A stretch of 64,000 nucleotides of DNA from Scybalousia_A sp045221575 (GCA_045221575.1 JBGUWU010000010.1:31927-95926), one strand, 5' to 3'; positions 52,822 through 62,616 are shown, counted from the first letter of the stretch. Made by a program: numbers and translations. Notes: generated by a model from the sequence alone, not told the origin.

Positions 52822-53730
52822 ATGAAATACAATAAAAACACTCTTATTGGATATATAGCTATCTGTATTTATGCTTGTTTATCGGGTATTAGTTTTGCTT
52901 GGACTAAGAGATTGCTTGTCACTGGCTTGCCTGTATTTACACTTGTCTTAATAAGACTTATAATAGGAGCGTTCTTTCTTTTGATGGTTTTGAGACTATG
53001 TGGTAAATTAGAGAAGTTAAAACGTAAGGATTTGCTTTGGTTTTTGGGACTTGCGATGGGCGAACCCGTAATTTATTTTATTGGAGAAGATTTCGGCATG
53101 AAGTACGTTGATGCTTCATTTGCTTCGGTGATAATTGCTATGATTCCTGTTTTAGTTGCTTTTGCTATACCTTTAGTTTTTGGAGGTAAGATTAAAAAAT
53201 CTTTAGTTCTTGGTGCGGGAATCTCACTTGTGGGTATAGGAATGATGAGTTTTAATAAGCAAGGCTTTACTTTTGATATTAAAGGCTTGTTGTTTTTACT
53301 GTTAGCATTGTCTGCTGCAATATGGTTTAATGTCTTTTTGCAAAAGCTTTTGAAAACTTATGGTGCATTCTCTGTTACCGCATACATAAACTTGATTGGT
53401 GCTTTTTGTTATATTCCATTGTTTTTCTTGTTTGATTATTCTCAAATAGACAGAGTTCAATGGACAGGACAGATGATTGGGGATTTGGTTTGCTTAGGAG
53501 TATTTTGTTCAGCAGGCTCCTATGGATTTTATTCGTTTGCAGCGAAAAAACTCTCAGTAGAGAAGGTTAGTGTATTTAATAACGTGGCTCCAATAATAAC
53601 AATCCTTGCGGCTGTATCTATGGGTATGGAATTATTTACGGTAAGAAAGACGTTGGGTATTCTCATAGTTGTTTTAGGAGTTATTATCTCTCAAGGTTTT
53701 TTAAAGAAAAGAAAAACAAGTTTAAAATAA
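52822..53730 (+). CDS. EamA-family (DMT) transporter
   Basis: 302 residues with about ten membrane helices in two EamA repeats (about residues 8-140 and 155-292). Typical stretches are CLSGISFAWTKRLL, LIRLIIGAFFLL, YVDASFASVIIAMIPVLVAF and, near the end, VSVFNNVAPIITILAAVSMG. The family exports or imports amino acids, nucleotides or other metabolites, and the substrate is not evident. It has its own promoter and is followed after 62 bp by a YitT gene on the same strand. Confidence 0.85.
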   Translation: MKYNKNTLIGYIAICIYACLSGISFAWTKRLLVTGLPVFTLVLIRLIIGAFFLLMVLRLCGKLEKLKRKDLLWFLGLAMGEPVIYFIGEDFGMKYVDASFASVIIAMIPVLVAFAIPLVFGGKIKKSLVLGAGISLVGIGMMSFNKQGFTFDIKGLLFLLLALSAAIWFNVFLQKLLKTYGAFSVTAYINLIGAFCYIPLFFLFDYSQIDRVQWTGQMIGDLVCLGVFCSAGSYGFYSFAAKKLSVEKVSVFNNVAPIITILAAVSMGMELFTVRKTLGILIVVLGVIISQGFLKKRKTSLK

Positions 53731-53792
53731 TAAAATTTACATATTTACGTTAAAGACTTTGAAATATAAACACATTAAAAAACAATACAATT

Positions 53793-54692
53793 ATGACGAC
53801 ATCATTAATTAAACCTTCTATTTGGCAAATGCTTAAGAAATATCTAATATTTGCAATCGGTATTTCTATGTATGTAGTCGCTTGGATAATATTTCTAATT
53901 CCTAATCATATAGTCGGAGGAGGAGTTGTTGGTTTAGCATCTGTTATTTACATTATAACAGGTTTTCCTACAGGTGTTTCAACTTTTCTTATTAATGCGA
54001 TACTGTTTTGTTTCGGTTTCTATTTTTTAGGAAAACAGTTTGCAGTAAGTAATATATTTGGTATAGTTATCACGTCTATTTGGTTTATTTTCTTCCAAGA
54101 AATTTTAAGGATCCAAGATGTGCCTGCAATAATTGAACTTGGAAAGATGGAACCTTTCGTTTGTGCAGTTATAGGTGGTGTTTTTTCAGGTATAGGTATA
54201 GGTATCTTGCTTTCAATGGGAGGAAATAGTGGTGGAAGTGATGTTATTGCACTTATATTTAATAAATTCTATAACGTTTCTCTTGGTAGTGTTATTATGG
54301 TTTGTGATGCTGTCGTTATTATGTCTTCTATACTTATTCCAGGAAACGGTATTCAACAAATAGTTTATGGTATTATCGTTTTGATTTCTTACACATTTAC
54401 TATAGACTATATTATTGACGGAAGAAAGCAAACATATAAGATACTTGTTTTCTCAAAGAAAAATGATGAAATAGCCGATGCTATCGGAAATAAGATAAAA
54501 CGTGGTGTTACTTTCTTGAATGCGACAGGTTGGTATACAAAACAAGATACAAAAGTGTTGATGGTTGTTGTTCATAGAAATGAGAAAGTAAAGATAATGC
54601 AACAAGTAAAACAATTAGATCCAGAATGTTTTATTACAGTAGAAAAGACATTTGGAGTATTTGGTAAAAACTTTGAAACACTTAAAAAATAG
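53793..54692 (+). CDS. YitT-family membrane protein, copy 2
   Basis: 299 residues: about five membrane helices, then a DUF2179 domain (about 215-295: TYKILVFSKKNDEIADAIGNKIKRGVT). The family stretches VVGGGVVGLASVIY-like and GGNSGGSDVIALIF are present. It is a paralogue of the protein at 29038-30075. Its TAG stop shares a base with the GTG start of the peptide-binding lipoprotein gene, so the two are coupled. The function of the family is not settled. Confidence 0.85.
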   Translation: MTTSLIKPSIWQMLKKYLIFAIGISMYVVAWIIFLIPNHIVGGGVVGLASVIYIITGFPTGVSTFLINAILFCFGFYFLGKQFAVSNIFGIVITSIWFIFFQEILRIQDVPAIIELGKMEPFVCAVIGGVFSGIGIGILLSMGGNSGGSDVIALIFNKFYNVSLGSVIMVCDAVVIMSSILIPGNGIQQIVYGIIVLISYTFTIDYIIDGRKQTYKILVFSKKNDEIADAIGNKIKRGVTFLNATGWYTKQDTKVLMVVVHRNEKVKIMQQVKQLDPECFITVEKTFGVFGKNFETLKK

Positions 54693-56338
54693 TGAATAGA
54701 ATATATAGAGGCGGACAACAATCCGTCTGTTTTTATAGTTTTTTATTGATATTTTCAATTACTTTTTTCTTATCTTGTGCGACAAAAAAGGAGAATAAAG
54801 ATAAGCAAATCTTTCGTTATAATGAGGTAAGTAATATTGCTTCTCTTGATCCTGCGTTTGCTAAAGATCAAGCGATGATTTGGGTTGATAATCAACTGTA
54901 CAATGGTCTTTTTCAGTTGGATTCTTCATTGAATGTCTTACCTTGTATTGCCAAAAGTTATGATATCTCTGAAGATGGTTTGACTTATACATTTCATCTT
55001 AGAGATGATGTTTATTTCCATAAGGATAAATGTTTTAAAAATGGCACAAGAAAAGTTGTGGCACAAGATTTTGTTTACTCATTCAATAGGATAATAGATG
55101 AAAAAGTTGCTTCTCCTGGTCTATGGATTTTTGAACATGTAAAGAAATCAGATAACAAGTATTCGTTTTCTGCTATTGATGATTCAACTCTAAGGATAGA
55201 ATTGGAAAGTGTTTTTCCTCCATTTCTTGGACTTCTTACAATGCCATATAGTTTTGTTGTTCCCAAAGAAGCTGTTGAATACTATGGAGAAGATTTTAGA
55301 AAACATCCTGTAGGAACGGGAGCCTTTAAATTTAAATATTGGAAAGAAGGAGTAAAACTTGTATTACTAAAAAATGAAAACTATTTTGAGAAAGACTCTT
55401 TAGGTAATCCACTACCATATTTAGATGCTGTTAATATTAGTTTTATAGTAGATAAACAAAGTGTTTTCTTAGAGTTTATTAAAGGAAATATTGATTTTCT
55501 TTCGGGTATTGATCCAAATTATAAAGATGAAATACTTACACATAAAGGAGAACTTCAACCAAAATATAAGGATAAAATAAATTTACAAAAACTTCCTTAT
55601 CTAAATACAGAATATCTTGGTTTTTATATGGAAGAAACAAACAACAACCCTCTTAATGATAAACTCGTTCGTCAAGCAATAAATTATGGATTTGATAGAA
55701 ATGCGATGATAAGATATATGAGGAATAATATAGGAATCGCAGGAGAAAATGGAATAGTCCCTTATTCTTTATTACCAAACAAGGAAAACAAAACCAATAA
55801 ATATACTTATAATCCACAAAAAGCAAGAAAACTATTAGAACAATCGGGATACTATAAACAAAAACCAATAATAAGACTTTCCACGACATCATCTTATTTA
55901 GATTTATGTAAATTTATTCAACAACAACTTGGCTTGTTGGATATGAATGTTAAGATAGATGTTTATCCTCCAGCAGAATTAAGAGAAATGATGGCACAGG
56001 GAAAAACAATGTGGTTTAGAGGTTCTTGGATAGCAGATTATCCTGATGCAGAAAACTATCTTTCTTTATTCTACTCTAAAAACTTTACTCCAAATGGGCC
56101 AAACTATACTCACTTTTCAAATAAAGAATATGATAGACTTTATGTTTTAGCAAGTAAAGAAAATGATATTCAGAAAAGAGAACAACTTTATTCTAAAATG
56201 AATGATATTGTTATAGAAGAAGCACCAATTGTTGTGTTGTTTTATGATGAAGTTTTACGATTTACTCAAAAGAATATTTGTGGACTTACACCTAATGCAA
56301 TGAATCTTCTTATTCTTAAAACAGTTTATAAGAAATAG
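54692..56338 (+). CDS. Peptide/nickel-type ABC substrate-binding lipoprotein
   Basis: 548 residues of the SBP_bac_5 family (OppA/DppA). The GTG start overlaps the YitT stop by one base, and the first 30 residues make a lipoprotein signal with Cys29 in FFLSCATK. Typical stretches are EVSNIASLDPAFA, KSYDISEDGLTYTFHLRDDVYF, HPVGTGAFKFKYW, LVRQAINYGFDR and NDIVIEEAPIVVLFYDE. No permease or ATPase genes lie beside it, so it is an orphan binding protein that must share a transporter or act differently. The ligand is unknown. Confidence 0.88.
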   Translation: MNRIYRGGQQSVCFYSFLLIFSITFFLSCATKKENKDKQIFRYNEVSNIASLDPAFAKDQAMIWVDNQLYNGLFQLDSSLNVLPCIAKSYDISEDGLTYTFHLRDDVYFHKDKCFKNGTRKVVAQDFVYSFNRIIDEKVASPGLWIFEHVKKSDNKYSFSAIDDSTLRIELESVFPPFLGLLTMPYSFVVPKEAVEYYGEDFRKHPVGTGAFKFKYWKEGVKLVLLKNENYFEKDSLGNPLPYLDAVNISFIVDKQSVFLEFIKGNIDFLSGIDPNYKDEILTHKGELQPKYKDKINLQKLPYLNTEYLGFYMEETNNNPLNDKLVRQAINYGFDRNAMIRYMRNNIGIAGENGIVPYSLLPNKENKTNKYTYNPQKARKLLEQSGYYKQKPIIRLSTTSSYLDLCKFIQQQLGLLDMNVKIDVYPPAELREMMAQGKTMWFRGSWIADYPDAENYLSLFYSKNFTPNGPNYTHFSNKEYDRLYVLASKENDIQKREQLYSKMNDIVIEEAPIVVLFYDEVLRFTQKNICGLTPNAMNLLILKTVYKK

Positions 56339-56391
56339 AAAGGGAAGATTTATTGTAAAATATATTAATTGCGACTAAAATTTGTTTTACT

Positions 56392-58794
56392 ATGGAAATT
56401 ACATTAAGACAGCTTGCATTGAAAGTAAAAGGAGAGTTAAGTGGAAATTCTTTTGCAAATATTCAGATAGAAAACGTTCTATTTGATTCAAGAAAGTTGA
56501 ATTCTATAAAGGGGACAGTTTTTTTTGCAATCAAAACGCAAAAAAATGATGGTGCGAAGTATATAGACGACCTATATAATAAAGGAGTAAGAATGTTTGT
56601 TGTTGATAAGCATTATGTGGTTAAAAATAATGATGCTTGTTTTCTTATATGTGATAATGTAGTAGAAGCATTGCAGACTTTGGCTGTTATGAATAGAGAA
56701 AGATATAATATTCCTGTTCTTGCCATAACAGGTTCAAATGGTAAAACAATAACCAAGGATTGGATTCTTTCTCTTATTGCAGGAGATATAAATGTTTGTG
56801 CTAATGCTAAAAGTTATAATTCTCAGATAGGAGTACCTTATTCTGTTTGTTCTCTAAATAAAGAAAATGAATTAGGAATATTTGAAGCAGGTATTTCAAA
56901 AAAAGGAGAAATGTTTGCTTTGGAACAGATAATAAAACCAACAATAGGAATCTTTACAAACATAGGTGATGCTCATCAAATAAACTTTTCGTCTTTGAAA
57001 GAAAAGATAGATGAAAAATTACTTTTGTTTAAACATTGCCAACATCTGATATTTCATAATACTAACATATTATTGACTAACAAAATAAAGTCTTTTGCAA
57101 AACACAACAGTATAAACTTGATTTCTTGGGGAGAAGATGATGAGGATACTTATAAAACAAAAGAGATATTAAAAGAAATATCTCCAAAACTAAAAGATAG
57201 AGCGAGCATAGAGAACATAGTTAATGCGTATATCTTTTGTAAGATACAGGGTATAGGTAAAACAAAGTTGAAAAAAAGGATACGACAACTTCATTCTATA
57301 AAAAGTCGTATGGAGATTTTGCAAGGAGTGAATAATTCAACGCTTTTGAATGATGCTTATTCTAATGATTATACTTCTTTGGAGATTGCATTGGATACAC
57401 TCAATACCATTAATAAAAAGGATAAACTTCTTATCCTTTCAGATATGCAACAAACAACTTCAGACAAGAAAACTCTTTACAAGAACATCAACTCTTTGTT
57501 GCAGAATAAAAAAATAAATAATCTGATAGCGATAGGAAAAGATTTCTTTTTCTATAAGGATTTGATAACAATAAAAGATGTACAATACTACAAGGATACT
57601 AATGATTTTCTTCAACAATCTCAAAGAAAGAACTATTTAAACAAAACAATATTGATAAAAGGTGCTTCAAGTTTTCACTTTGAACAGATAGTAAAACATT
57701 TGTCTTTATTAGGTCATCAAAGTGTTATGGAGATTAACCTCAGTGCTTTGGAAGATAATATAAACTTCTTCCGTTCTTGTATAAAAAACGATGCTATGAT
57801 ATGTGCTATGGTGAAAGCAGATGCATACGGAGCAGGAGCAAAAGAAGTAGCAATGTTTTTGGAAAACAATAATTTGGTTAATTATCTTGCGGTTGCTTTT
57901 GCAGATGAAGGAGTAGAGCTAAGACAATATGGAGTTAGTCTTCCAATAATGGTAATGACACCAGAAGAATATGCAAAAGAAAAAATAATAGAATATAATC
58001 TTGAACCCGTTGTTCATTCTTTTGAGGTGTTAGAGCGTTTTTACAATACTCAAATCAACGTTCATATAAAACTTGACACGGGAATGCACCGTTTAGGTTT
58101 TGAACAAAAGGATCTGCCTTTGCTTATAAAAACTTTGAAAGAACATTCTGAAATAAGAATCAAGAGTGTGTTCTCTCATCTTTATGGAGCAGATGATAAA
58201 GACCTCAATATTCAGACTTTTGAACAGATGAGTATGTTTAAATACTGTTCAGATAAGATAATAAAATCTTTTGATTATAGGATAATTCGTCATCTTTGTA
58301 ATTCTGCAGCAATTCCTCGTTTTAAAGAAATACATTTTGATATGGTAAGACTTGGAATAGGAATGTATGGTATAGGTTATAATAGTGATGTTCAAGAATA
58401 TCTTCGTCCTGTTATGCACTTATATTCAATGATAACCCAAATAAGAGAAATAGGAAAAGGAGAAAATGTTTCTTATTCTCATAAGTTCGTAAGTGAAAAG
58501 CAAATGCGTATAGCTGTTATCCCTATAGGTTATGCAGATGGCTTGAATAGACATTTAGGAAACGAACATTTTAGCGTGTATGTTAATGGAAATCTATGTA
58601 GAATAATAGGAAATATTTGTATGGATATGTGTATGATAGACGTATCTTCTGCAGATGCAAACGTAGGAGATAGAGTAGAAATATTTGGAGAAAATAATCC
58701 TATACAAAATATATCGGGTATTTTAGAAACAATACCATACGAAGTATTTACTTCTATTTCCCAAAGAATAAAAAGAGTATACTATAGAGAATAA
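56392..58794 (+). CDS. murF-alr: Bifunctional MurF-alanine racemase
   Basis: 800 residues. Residues 1-440 are UDP-N-acetylmuramoyl-tripeptide:D-alanyl-D-alanine ligase, with the ATP motif ITGSNGKT near residue 113 and SYNSQIGVPYS after it. Residues 445-800 are alanine racemase, with PLP lysine Lys475 in AMVKADAYGAG, the HIKLDTGMHRLGF stretch, and GYADGLNRHLG near the end. One protein therefore makes D-alanine and adds D-Ala-D-Ala to the peptidoglycan precursor. The fusion is common in Bacteroidetes. UbiA and radical SAM genes follow within 15 and 10 bp. Confidence 0.94.
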   Translation: MEITLRQLALKVKGELSGNSFANIQIENVLFDSRKLNSIKGTVFFAIKTQKNDGAKYIDDLYNKGVRMFVVDKHYVVKNNDACFLICDNVVEALQTLAVMNRERYNIPVLAITGSNGKTITKDWILSLIAGDINVCANAKSYNSQIGVPYSVCSLNKENELGIFEAGISKKGEMFALEQIIKPTIGIFTNIGDAHQINFSSLKEKIDEKLLLFKHCQHLIFHNTNILLTNKIKSFAKHNSINLISWGEDDEDTYKTKEILKEISPKLKDRASIENIVNAYIFCKIQGIGKTKLKKRIRQLHSIKSRMEILQGVNNSTLLNDAYSNDYTSLEIALDTLNTINKKDKLLILSDMQQTTSDKKTLYKNINSLLQNKKINNLIAIGKDFFFYKDLITIKDVQYYKDTNDFLQQSQRKNYLNKTILIKGASSFHFEQIVKHLSLLGHQSVMEINLSALEDNINFFRSCIKNDAMICAMVKADAYGAGAKEVAMFLENNNLVNYLAVAFADEGVELRQYGVSLPIMVMTPEEYAKEKIIEYNLEPVVHSFEVLERFYNTQINVHIKLDTGMHRLGFEQKDLPLLIKTLKEHSEIRIKSVFSHLYGADDKDLNIQTFEQMSMFKYCSDKIIKSFDYRIIRHLCNSAAIPRFKEIHFDMVRLGIGMYGIGYNSDVQEYLRPVMHLYSMITQIREIGKGENVSYSHKFVSEKQMRIAVIPIGYADGLNRHLGNEHFSVYVNGNLCRIIGNICMDMCMIDVSSADANVGDRVEIFGENNPIQNISGILETIPYEVFTSISQRIKRVYYRE

Positions 58795-58809
58795 TAAAAT
58801 AATACTAAA

Positions 58810-59838
58810 ATGAAACTTATTAAACGTTGGTTGTACAATGCGAGGTCTTTTTCTGTACCTCAAAATCTTATGCCAAGTATTTTGGCAGTAGTGTTAGCAA
58901 TAGGAGTTGCCAATTTTAATGTTATCCTTGGAGTGTTAGCAATCCTTGGTGTTTGTATGGTACATCTTGGAGGAAACTTGTTAGATGACTATTTTGACTA
59001 CAAAGATGAGCTACTTTCATATAGAGAAGAGCTTAGGGGTGAAGGAGAAAAGGCTTTTACAGACAAGTATCCTTATTTAAAAGATGGTTCAACATCTCTT
59101 TCTCAACTAAGATTAGCAATAGGAGTATTTTTTGCCATTGCTTTACTTTGTGGAGTTATTATTTTTTGGCAAAGAGATTTTGATTGGACATTAGTTCTTA
59201 TTGCAGGTGTAGCAGCGTTTCTTTGCTATTTTTATTCTGCACCTCCTTTAAAATTAGGTTTTCATGGATTAGGAGAATTAGTAATAGGTCTTTGCTTTGG
59301 ACCTTGTCTTTTCTGTGGTGTTTATGAATCAGCATGTGGAGGATTATATTCACAAGAAACAGGTTTTGCTTGGCATATTCTTGCGTTAGGCTGTTCTATT
59401 GGATTGTTTGTAACTAATATTTTATATACTCATTCCTTTTTAGAAAGACATGTTGATGATGTTTCTCATAAAAAGACTCTTGCAGTTATACTTAAAACAA
59501 ATGTTGCAGGATTAATCGCCTTCGCATTGTTTTTATTTATTCCTTTTATATTGGTCTTAATATGCGTGTTTAGTGGTTATATACATTGGGCATATAGCTT
59601 TGTTTGCTTAATGTTACCTCAAAGTTTTTGGCTTATGTGGGCTATGATTATGCACGCTAAGAATGTAGAAGTACAAACAGATAAACCTCATTCTTGGTTA
59701 GGACCAATGGATAATTGGGATAAAGTAGAAAAAGAAAACCGTTACTATCTTTTACGTTGGTATACTATGCGTAACATAAATACAGGTTTTTGTTTTATTC
59801 TTGCTATTGTAAAGATAGTTCTTTCTTTAGTCGCTTAA
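58810..59838 (+). CDS. UbiA-family prenyltransferase
   Basis: 342 residues with about eight or nine membrane helices. The first prenyl-diphosphate site is NLLDDYFDYKDE (Asn56 to Asp63-Asp66), in the family's NxxxDxxxD form; the second Asp-rich site is less clear (HSFLERHVDDVSH near residue 215). The usual guess is MenA (attaching a prenyl tail to dihydroxynaphthoate), but no other menaquinone gene is near, and the next gene is a radical SAM enzyme, 10 bp away. It may instead modify another aromatic or lipid substrate. It is preceded by murF-alr by 15 bp. Confidence 0.8.
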   Translation: MKLIKRWLYNARSFSVPQNLMPSILAVVLAIGVANFNVILGVLAILGVCMVHLGGNLLDDYFDYKDELLSYREELRGEGEKAFTDKYPYLKDGSTSLSQLRLAIGVFFAIALLCGVIIFWQRDFDWTLVLIAGVAAFLCYFYSAPPLKLGFHGLGELVIGLCFGPCLFCGVYESACGGLYSQETGFAWHILALGCSIGLFVTNILYTHSFLERHVDDVSHKKTLAVILKTNVAGLIAFALFLFIPFILVLICVFSGYIHWAYSFVCLMLPQSFWLMWAMIMHAKNVEVQTDKPHSWLGPMDNWDKVEKENRYYLLRWYTMRNINTGFCFILAIVKIVLSLVA

Positions 59839-59848
59839 ACAATATACT

Positions 59849-60805
59849 ATGAAAATAATAGGACAATTCTTTTATCTCGCATTTTGGCAATTTCTCTCCT
59901 TTTTTGGAAGAAAGGCTCCTTTGCAGTCAGTTATCTTTATTCTTGATAAATGTAATCTTAGATGTAAACATTGTTCTGTTTATGCAATAGCAAAGCCACG
60001 AATAAAAACTATGGACATTATTCGCAAAGAGTTAGAGTATTGTTATAAAAAAGGTTCTCGTTTTGTGGATTTTGAAGGTGGAGAATTATATTTGTGGAAA
60101 GATGAAACAGATTCTAATCACACATACACTATTAACGATGTAATAGATGTAGCCCATGAGATAGGTTTTTATAGTGTAACAATAACAACTAATGCTCAGA
60201 TATCTTTTTTAGGAACGCATGCTGATCAAGTTTGGGTTTCTATGGACGGAATAAATGAATGGCATGATAAAATAAGAGGAGAGGGAACTTTTCTAAGACT
60301 TCAAGAAAATATAAAACAATATGGAGAGTGGCGTAACAATCAAAAGAAGAAAACAGCTCCTATTTGTGTGAATATGGTTATAAATAACATTAACTATACT
60401 TGTTTAGAAGAAACATTAGAGTATGTGAAAAATAATCCTAATATAGATCAAATATCCATTAATTTCCATACTCCTTTTGAAGAAACTAAAGATTTGTTTC
60501 TTGATGTGCAGATACGCAATGAAATAATAGATAAACTATTGGTATATAAACATAAAGGTTATCCTATAATGAATAGTTATTCAGGTTTAAAAGCAATGAG
60601 AATAAAAAACGGAAGAACTCTTTGCACAAGTAAGCATTGCTGGATAACTAATTTTATTTTTTCAGATGGCTCTTGTGCAGATAAGTGTATGGGATTTACT
60701 CATAATGTTTGTGATAGTTGTGGTTTCTCTATGGGAGGAGAGATGTATGCTATTAGACATCTGAAATTTGATACTTTGTTAAGTGGTTTGAAACTAAGGA
60801 TTTAA
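59849..60805 (+). CDS. Radical SAM protein
   Basis: 318 residues. Cys35, Cys39 and Cys42 in LDKCNLRCKHCSVYA bind the [4Fe-4S] cluster that cleaves S-adenosylmethionine. FEGGELYLW near residue 75 is the GGE motif. The C-terminal region has more cysteines (CTSKHCW, CADKCMG, CDSCG), which could hold an extra cluster, as in SPASM or HpnH-like enzymes. A hydrophobic N-terminus (FFYLAFWQFLSFF) may attach it to the membrane. It follows the UbiA gene by 10 bp, pointing to a shared lipid-like substrate. No specific reaction can be assigned. Confidence 0.75.
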   Translation: MKIIGQFFYLAFWQFLSFFGRKAPLQSVIFILDKCNLRCKHCSVYAIAKPRIKTMDIIRKELEYCYKKGSRFVDFEGGELYLWKDETDSNHTYTINDVIDVAHEIGFYSVTITTNAQISFLGTHADQVWVSMDGINEWHDKIRGEGTFLRLQENIKQYGEWRNNQKKKTAPICVNMVINNINYTCLEETLEYVKNNPNIDQISINFHTPFEETKDLFLDVQIRNEIIDKLLVYKHKGYPIMNSYSGLKAMRIKNGRTLCTSKHCWITNFIFSDGSCADKCMGFTHNVCDSCGFSMGGEMYAIRHLKFDTLLSGLKLRI

Positions 60806-60812
60806 TTATCGA

Positions 60813-60897
60813 GAAAAAAGAGTTGATTTTCGTAAAAGAAAATCAAAACTTTTGAGGTAAAAGAGTTGATTTTTGAAAAAAAAGATCAACTCTTTTT
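60813..60897 (+). terminator. Two successive hairpins after the radical SAM gene
   Basis: The first has GATTTTC/GAAAATC arms (60824-60844). The second has AAAAGAGTTGAT (60859-60870) and ATCAACTCTTTT (60885-60896), followed by T residues, and is a good rho-independent terminator. Both left arms start with AAAAGAGTTGATTTT, a word repeated in other gaps. Confidence 0.7.
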
Positions 60898-60956
60898 TTA
60901 CTAATGATTGTTGATAATTTTTTGTTTACAAAAGTGTTTATAATGATAATAATTTG

Positions 60957-60964
60957 TAATTTTG
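60957..60964 (+). promoter_or_regulatory. -7 element for ribH
   Basis: TAATTTTG, 28 bp before the ribH start. Confidence 0.45.
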
Positions 60965-60992
60965 CACTTCTAACAAAAACAAGAAAATAAAT

Positions 60993-61469
60993 ATGTCATC
61001 AGAATTAAAAAACCTTTCATCATACAATAAAGACGAAGTCCCATCGGGAGAAAGATGTAGTTTTGGAATAGTTGTCTCCGATTGGAACGATGAAATAACC
61101 AATGCTTTATTAGAAGGTGCTGTTCAAACTCTTATAGAACACGGAACAGACGAAAAAGATATACATATTCAACATGTGCCAGGTGCATTTGAGTTGCCTT
61201 TTGGAGCCTCTGAATTGTCAAGTAAAAGAAAGTTTGACGCAATTATTTGTCTCGGTTGTATAATTCAAGGAGAAACTCGTCACTTTGAGTTTATTGCCAA
61301 TGCTGTTGCTAATGGTATTATGCAAGTAAGTCTTAAAGAAGAATTGCCTGTTATTTTTGGTGTCTTGACAACAAATACTTTAGAACAAGCAAAAGAACGT
61401 TGTGGCGGAAAATATGGTAACAAAGGTGTAGAAGCTGCAATAACAGCCTTAAAAATGTCAGACCTGTAA
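60993..61469 (+). CDS. ribH: 6,7-dimethyl-8-ribityllumazine synthase
   Basis: Penultimate enzyme of riboflavin synthesis; it joins an aminouracil and a four-carbon phosphate, and forms capsid-like assemblies. It has 158 residues. FGIVVSDWNDEI near residue 24, HVPGAFELPFGASEL near residue 61, CLGCIIQGETRHFEF with His97 (the catalytic His position), and FGVLTTNTLEQA are typical. It stands alone with its own promoter, and no riboswitch-like leader is visible in the short 5' region. Flavin supply is relevant to the EtfAB and acyl-CoA dehydrogenase here. Confidence 0.94.
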   Translation: MSSELKNLSSYNKDEVPSGERCSFGIVVSDWNDEITNALLEGAVQTLIEHGTDEKDIHIQHVPGAFELPFGASELSSKRKFDAIICLGCIIQGETRHFEFIANAVANGIMQVSLKEELPVIFGVLTTNTLEQAKERCGGKYGNKGVEAAITALKMSDL

Positions 61470-61519
61470 AAATGAAAACAATCTTTATTAATCAGATACT
61501 GTAAATGGCAATCTATTAA

Positions 61520-61527
61520 TAAATTTG
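61520..61527 (+). promoter_or_regulatory. Possible -7 element for fmt
   Basis: TAAATTTG. It overlaps the GTG at 61527, which therefore cannot be the start codon if this box is used. Confidence 0.4.
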
Positions 61528-61547
61528 TGATATTATCTTTCTTCACT

Positions 61548-62513
61548 ATGACATCAAAGGATTTGAGAATAGTTTTTTATGGTACGCCTGAGATAGCGGC
61601 AATAGAGTTAGAACATCTTGTAAAACAGAACTACAATATTGTTGGAGTAGTTACTAACATTGATAAGCCAATGGGCAGAGGCAAAAAGATTGCCTATTCC
61701 GAAGTAAAACAAAAAGCAATAGAATTAGGAATAACAAAGATTCTTCAACCTCAAAGTATGAAAGACGAACACTTTCTTCAAGAACTTAGAGAGTTGAATG
61801 CTGACTTGCAAATAGTTGTAGCTTTTCGTATGATGCCTAAGAGCGTTTATGCAATGCCTCCTTTGGGAACGTTTAATCTGCATACTTCTCTTTTGCCCCA
61901 GTATCGTGGTGCAGCACCTATCAATTGGGCTATTATAAACGGAGAAACTCAAACAGGAATAACAACGTTTTTGCTTAATGAAAAGATAGATTGTGGTGAG
62001 ATTCTTTTGCAAAAGAGTATAGAGATAACAAAAGAAATGGATTTTGAGAAACTTTATTATCAAATGGCAGAAGATGGTAAGCAACTTTTGGAAGAAACAA
62101 TTGAAATTTTATCCAAAGGTAACTACAAGACACAAAAGCAAGAAATAAATATTGACTTAAAACCAGCACCAAAGATATTTAAAGAAGATACCTTTATTAA
62201 TTGGAATAATAGGGGAGAAGATATAGTTAATTTTGTACGAGGATTGTGTCCTATACCTTGTGCAAAAGGTGTTTTTGTTGATGATAGTACAGATAAAACC
62301 TATGAATTTAAATTCTTTAAACTGAAATTTGTAAGCAAAGAGCAAAAAACAGACATAGGAAACCTTTGGATTGAAAATAAAAAAAATATTTTTGTACAAG
62401 TTTTCGATGGAGTTGTGCAAATAATTGATTTACAACTATCAGGAAAGAAAAGAATGTTGGCAGAAGAACTTGTTAAAGGTTTGAGAATAGATAAATACTT
62501 GATTGCGAAATAA
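61548..62513 (+). CDS. fmt: Methionyl-tRNA formyltransferase
   Basis: Formylates initiator Met-tRNA with 10-formyltetrahydrofolate. I chose the ATG at 61548 (protein begins MTSKDLRIVF), 321 residues; a GTG at 61527 would add seven residues but lies in the probable promoter. Domain features are FYGTPEIAAIELE, the folate-binding HTSLLPQYRGAAPINWAI with GETQTGITTFLL and the C-terminal tRNA-binding domain (RGEDIVNFVRGLCPIPCAKG). Length is normal. Identification is secure. Confidence 0.94.
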   Translation: MTSKDLRIVFYGTPEIAAIELEHLVKQNYNIVGVVTNIDKPMGRGKKIAYSEVKQKAIELGITKILQPQSMKDEHFLQELRELNADLQIVVAFRMMPKSVYAMPPLGTFNLHTSLLPQYRGAAPINWAIINGETQTGITTFLLNEKIDCGEILLQKSIEITKEMDFEKLYYQMAEDGKQLLEETIEILSKGNYKTQKQEINIDLKPAPKIFKEDTFINWNNRGEDIVNFVRGLCPIPCAKGVFVDDSTDKTYEFKFFKLKFVSKEQKTDIGNLWIENKKNIFVQVFDGVVQIIDLQLSGKKRMLAEELVKGLRIDKYLIAK

Positions 62514-62541
62514 AAAAAATATAAAAAAAATAATAAAAAAA

Positions 62542-62573
62542 TTTGTTGAATAATAATAATTGTTATATATTTG
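62542..62573 (+). promoter_or_regulatory. Promoter of the HU gene
   Basis: TTTG at 62542-62545, 20 bp, TATATTTG at 62566-62573, 43 bp before the start codon. Confidence 0.6.
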
Positions 62574-62616
62574 CAAAGTTAATAATTTTAATATAATAAT
62601 TTAATATTTTAAAACA

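Noticed and set aside
61527..61547. GTG start for fmt
   Set aside because: It overlaps a TAAATTTG promoter box, and the ATG at 61548 gives the usual N-terminus.
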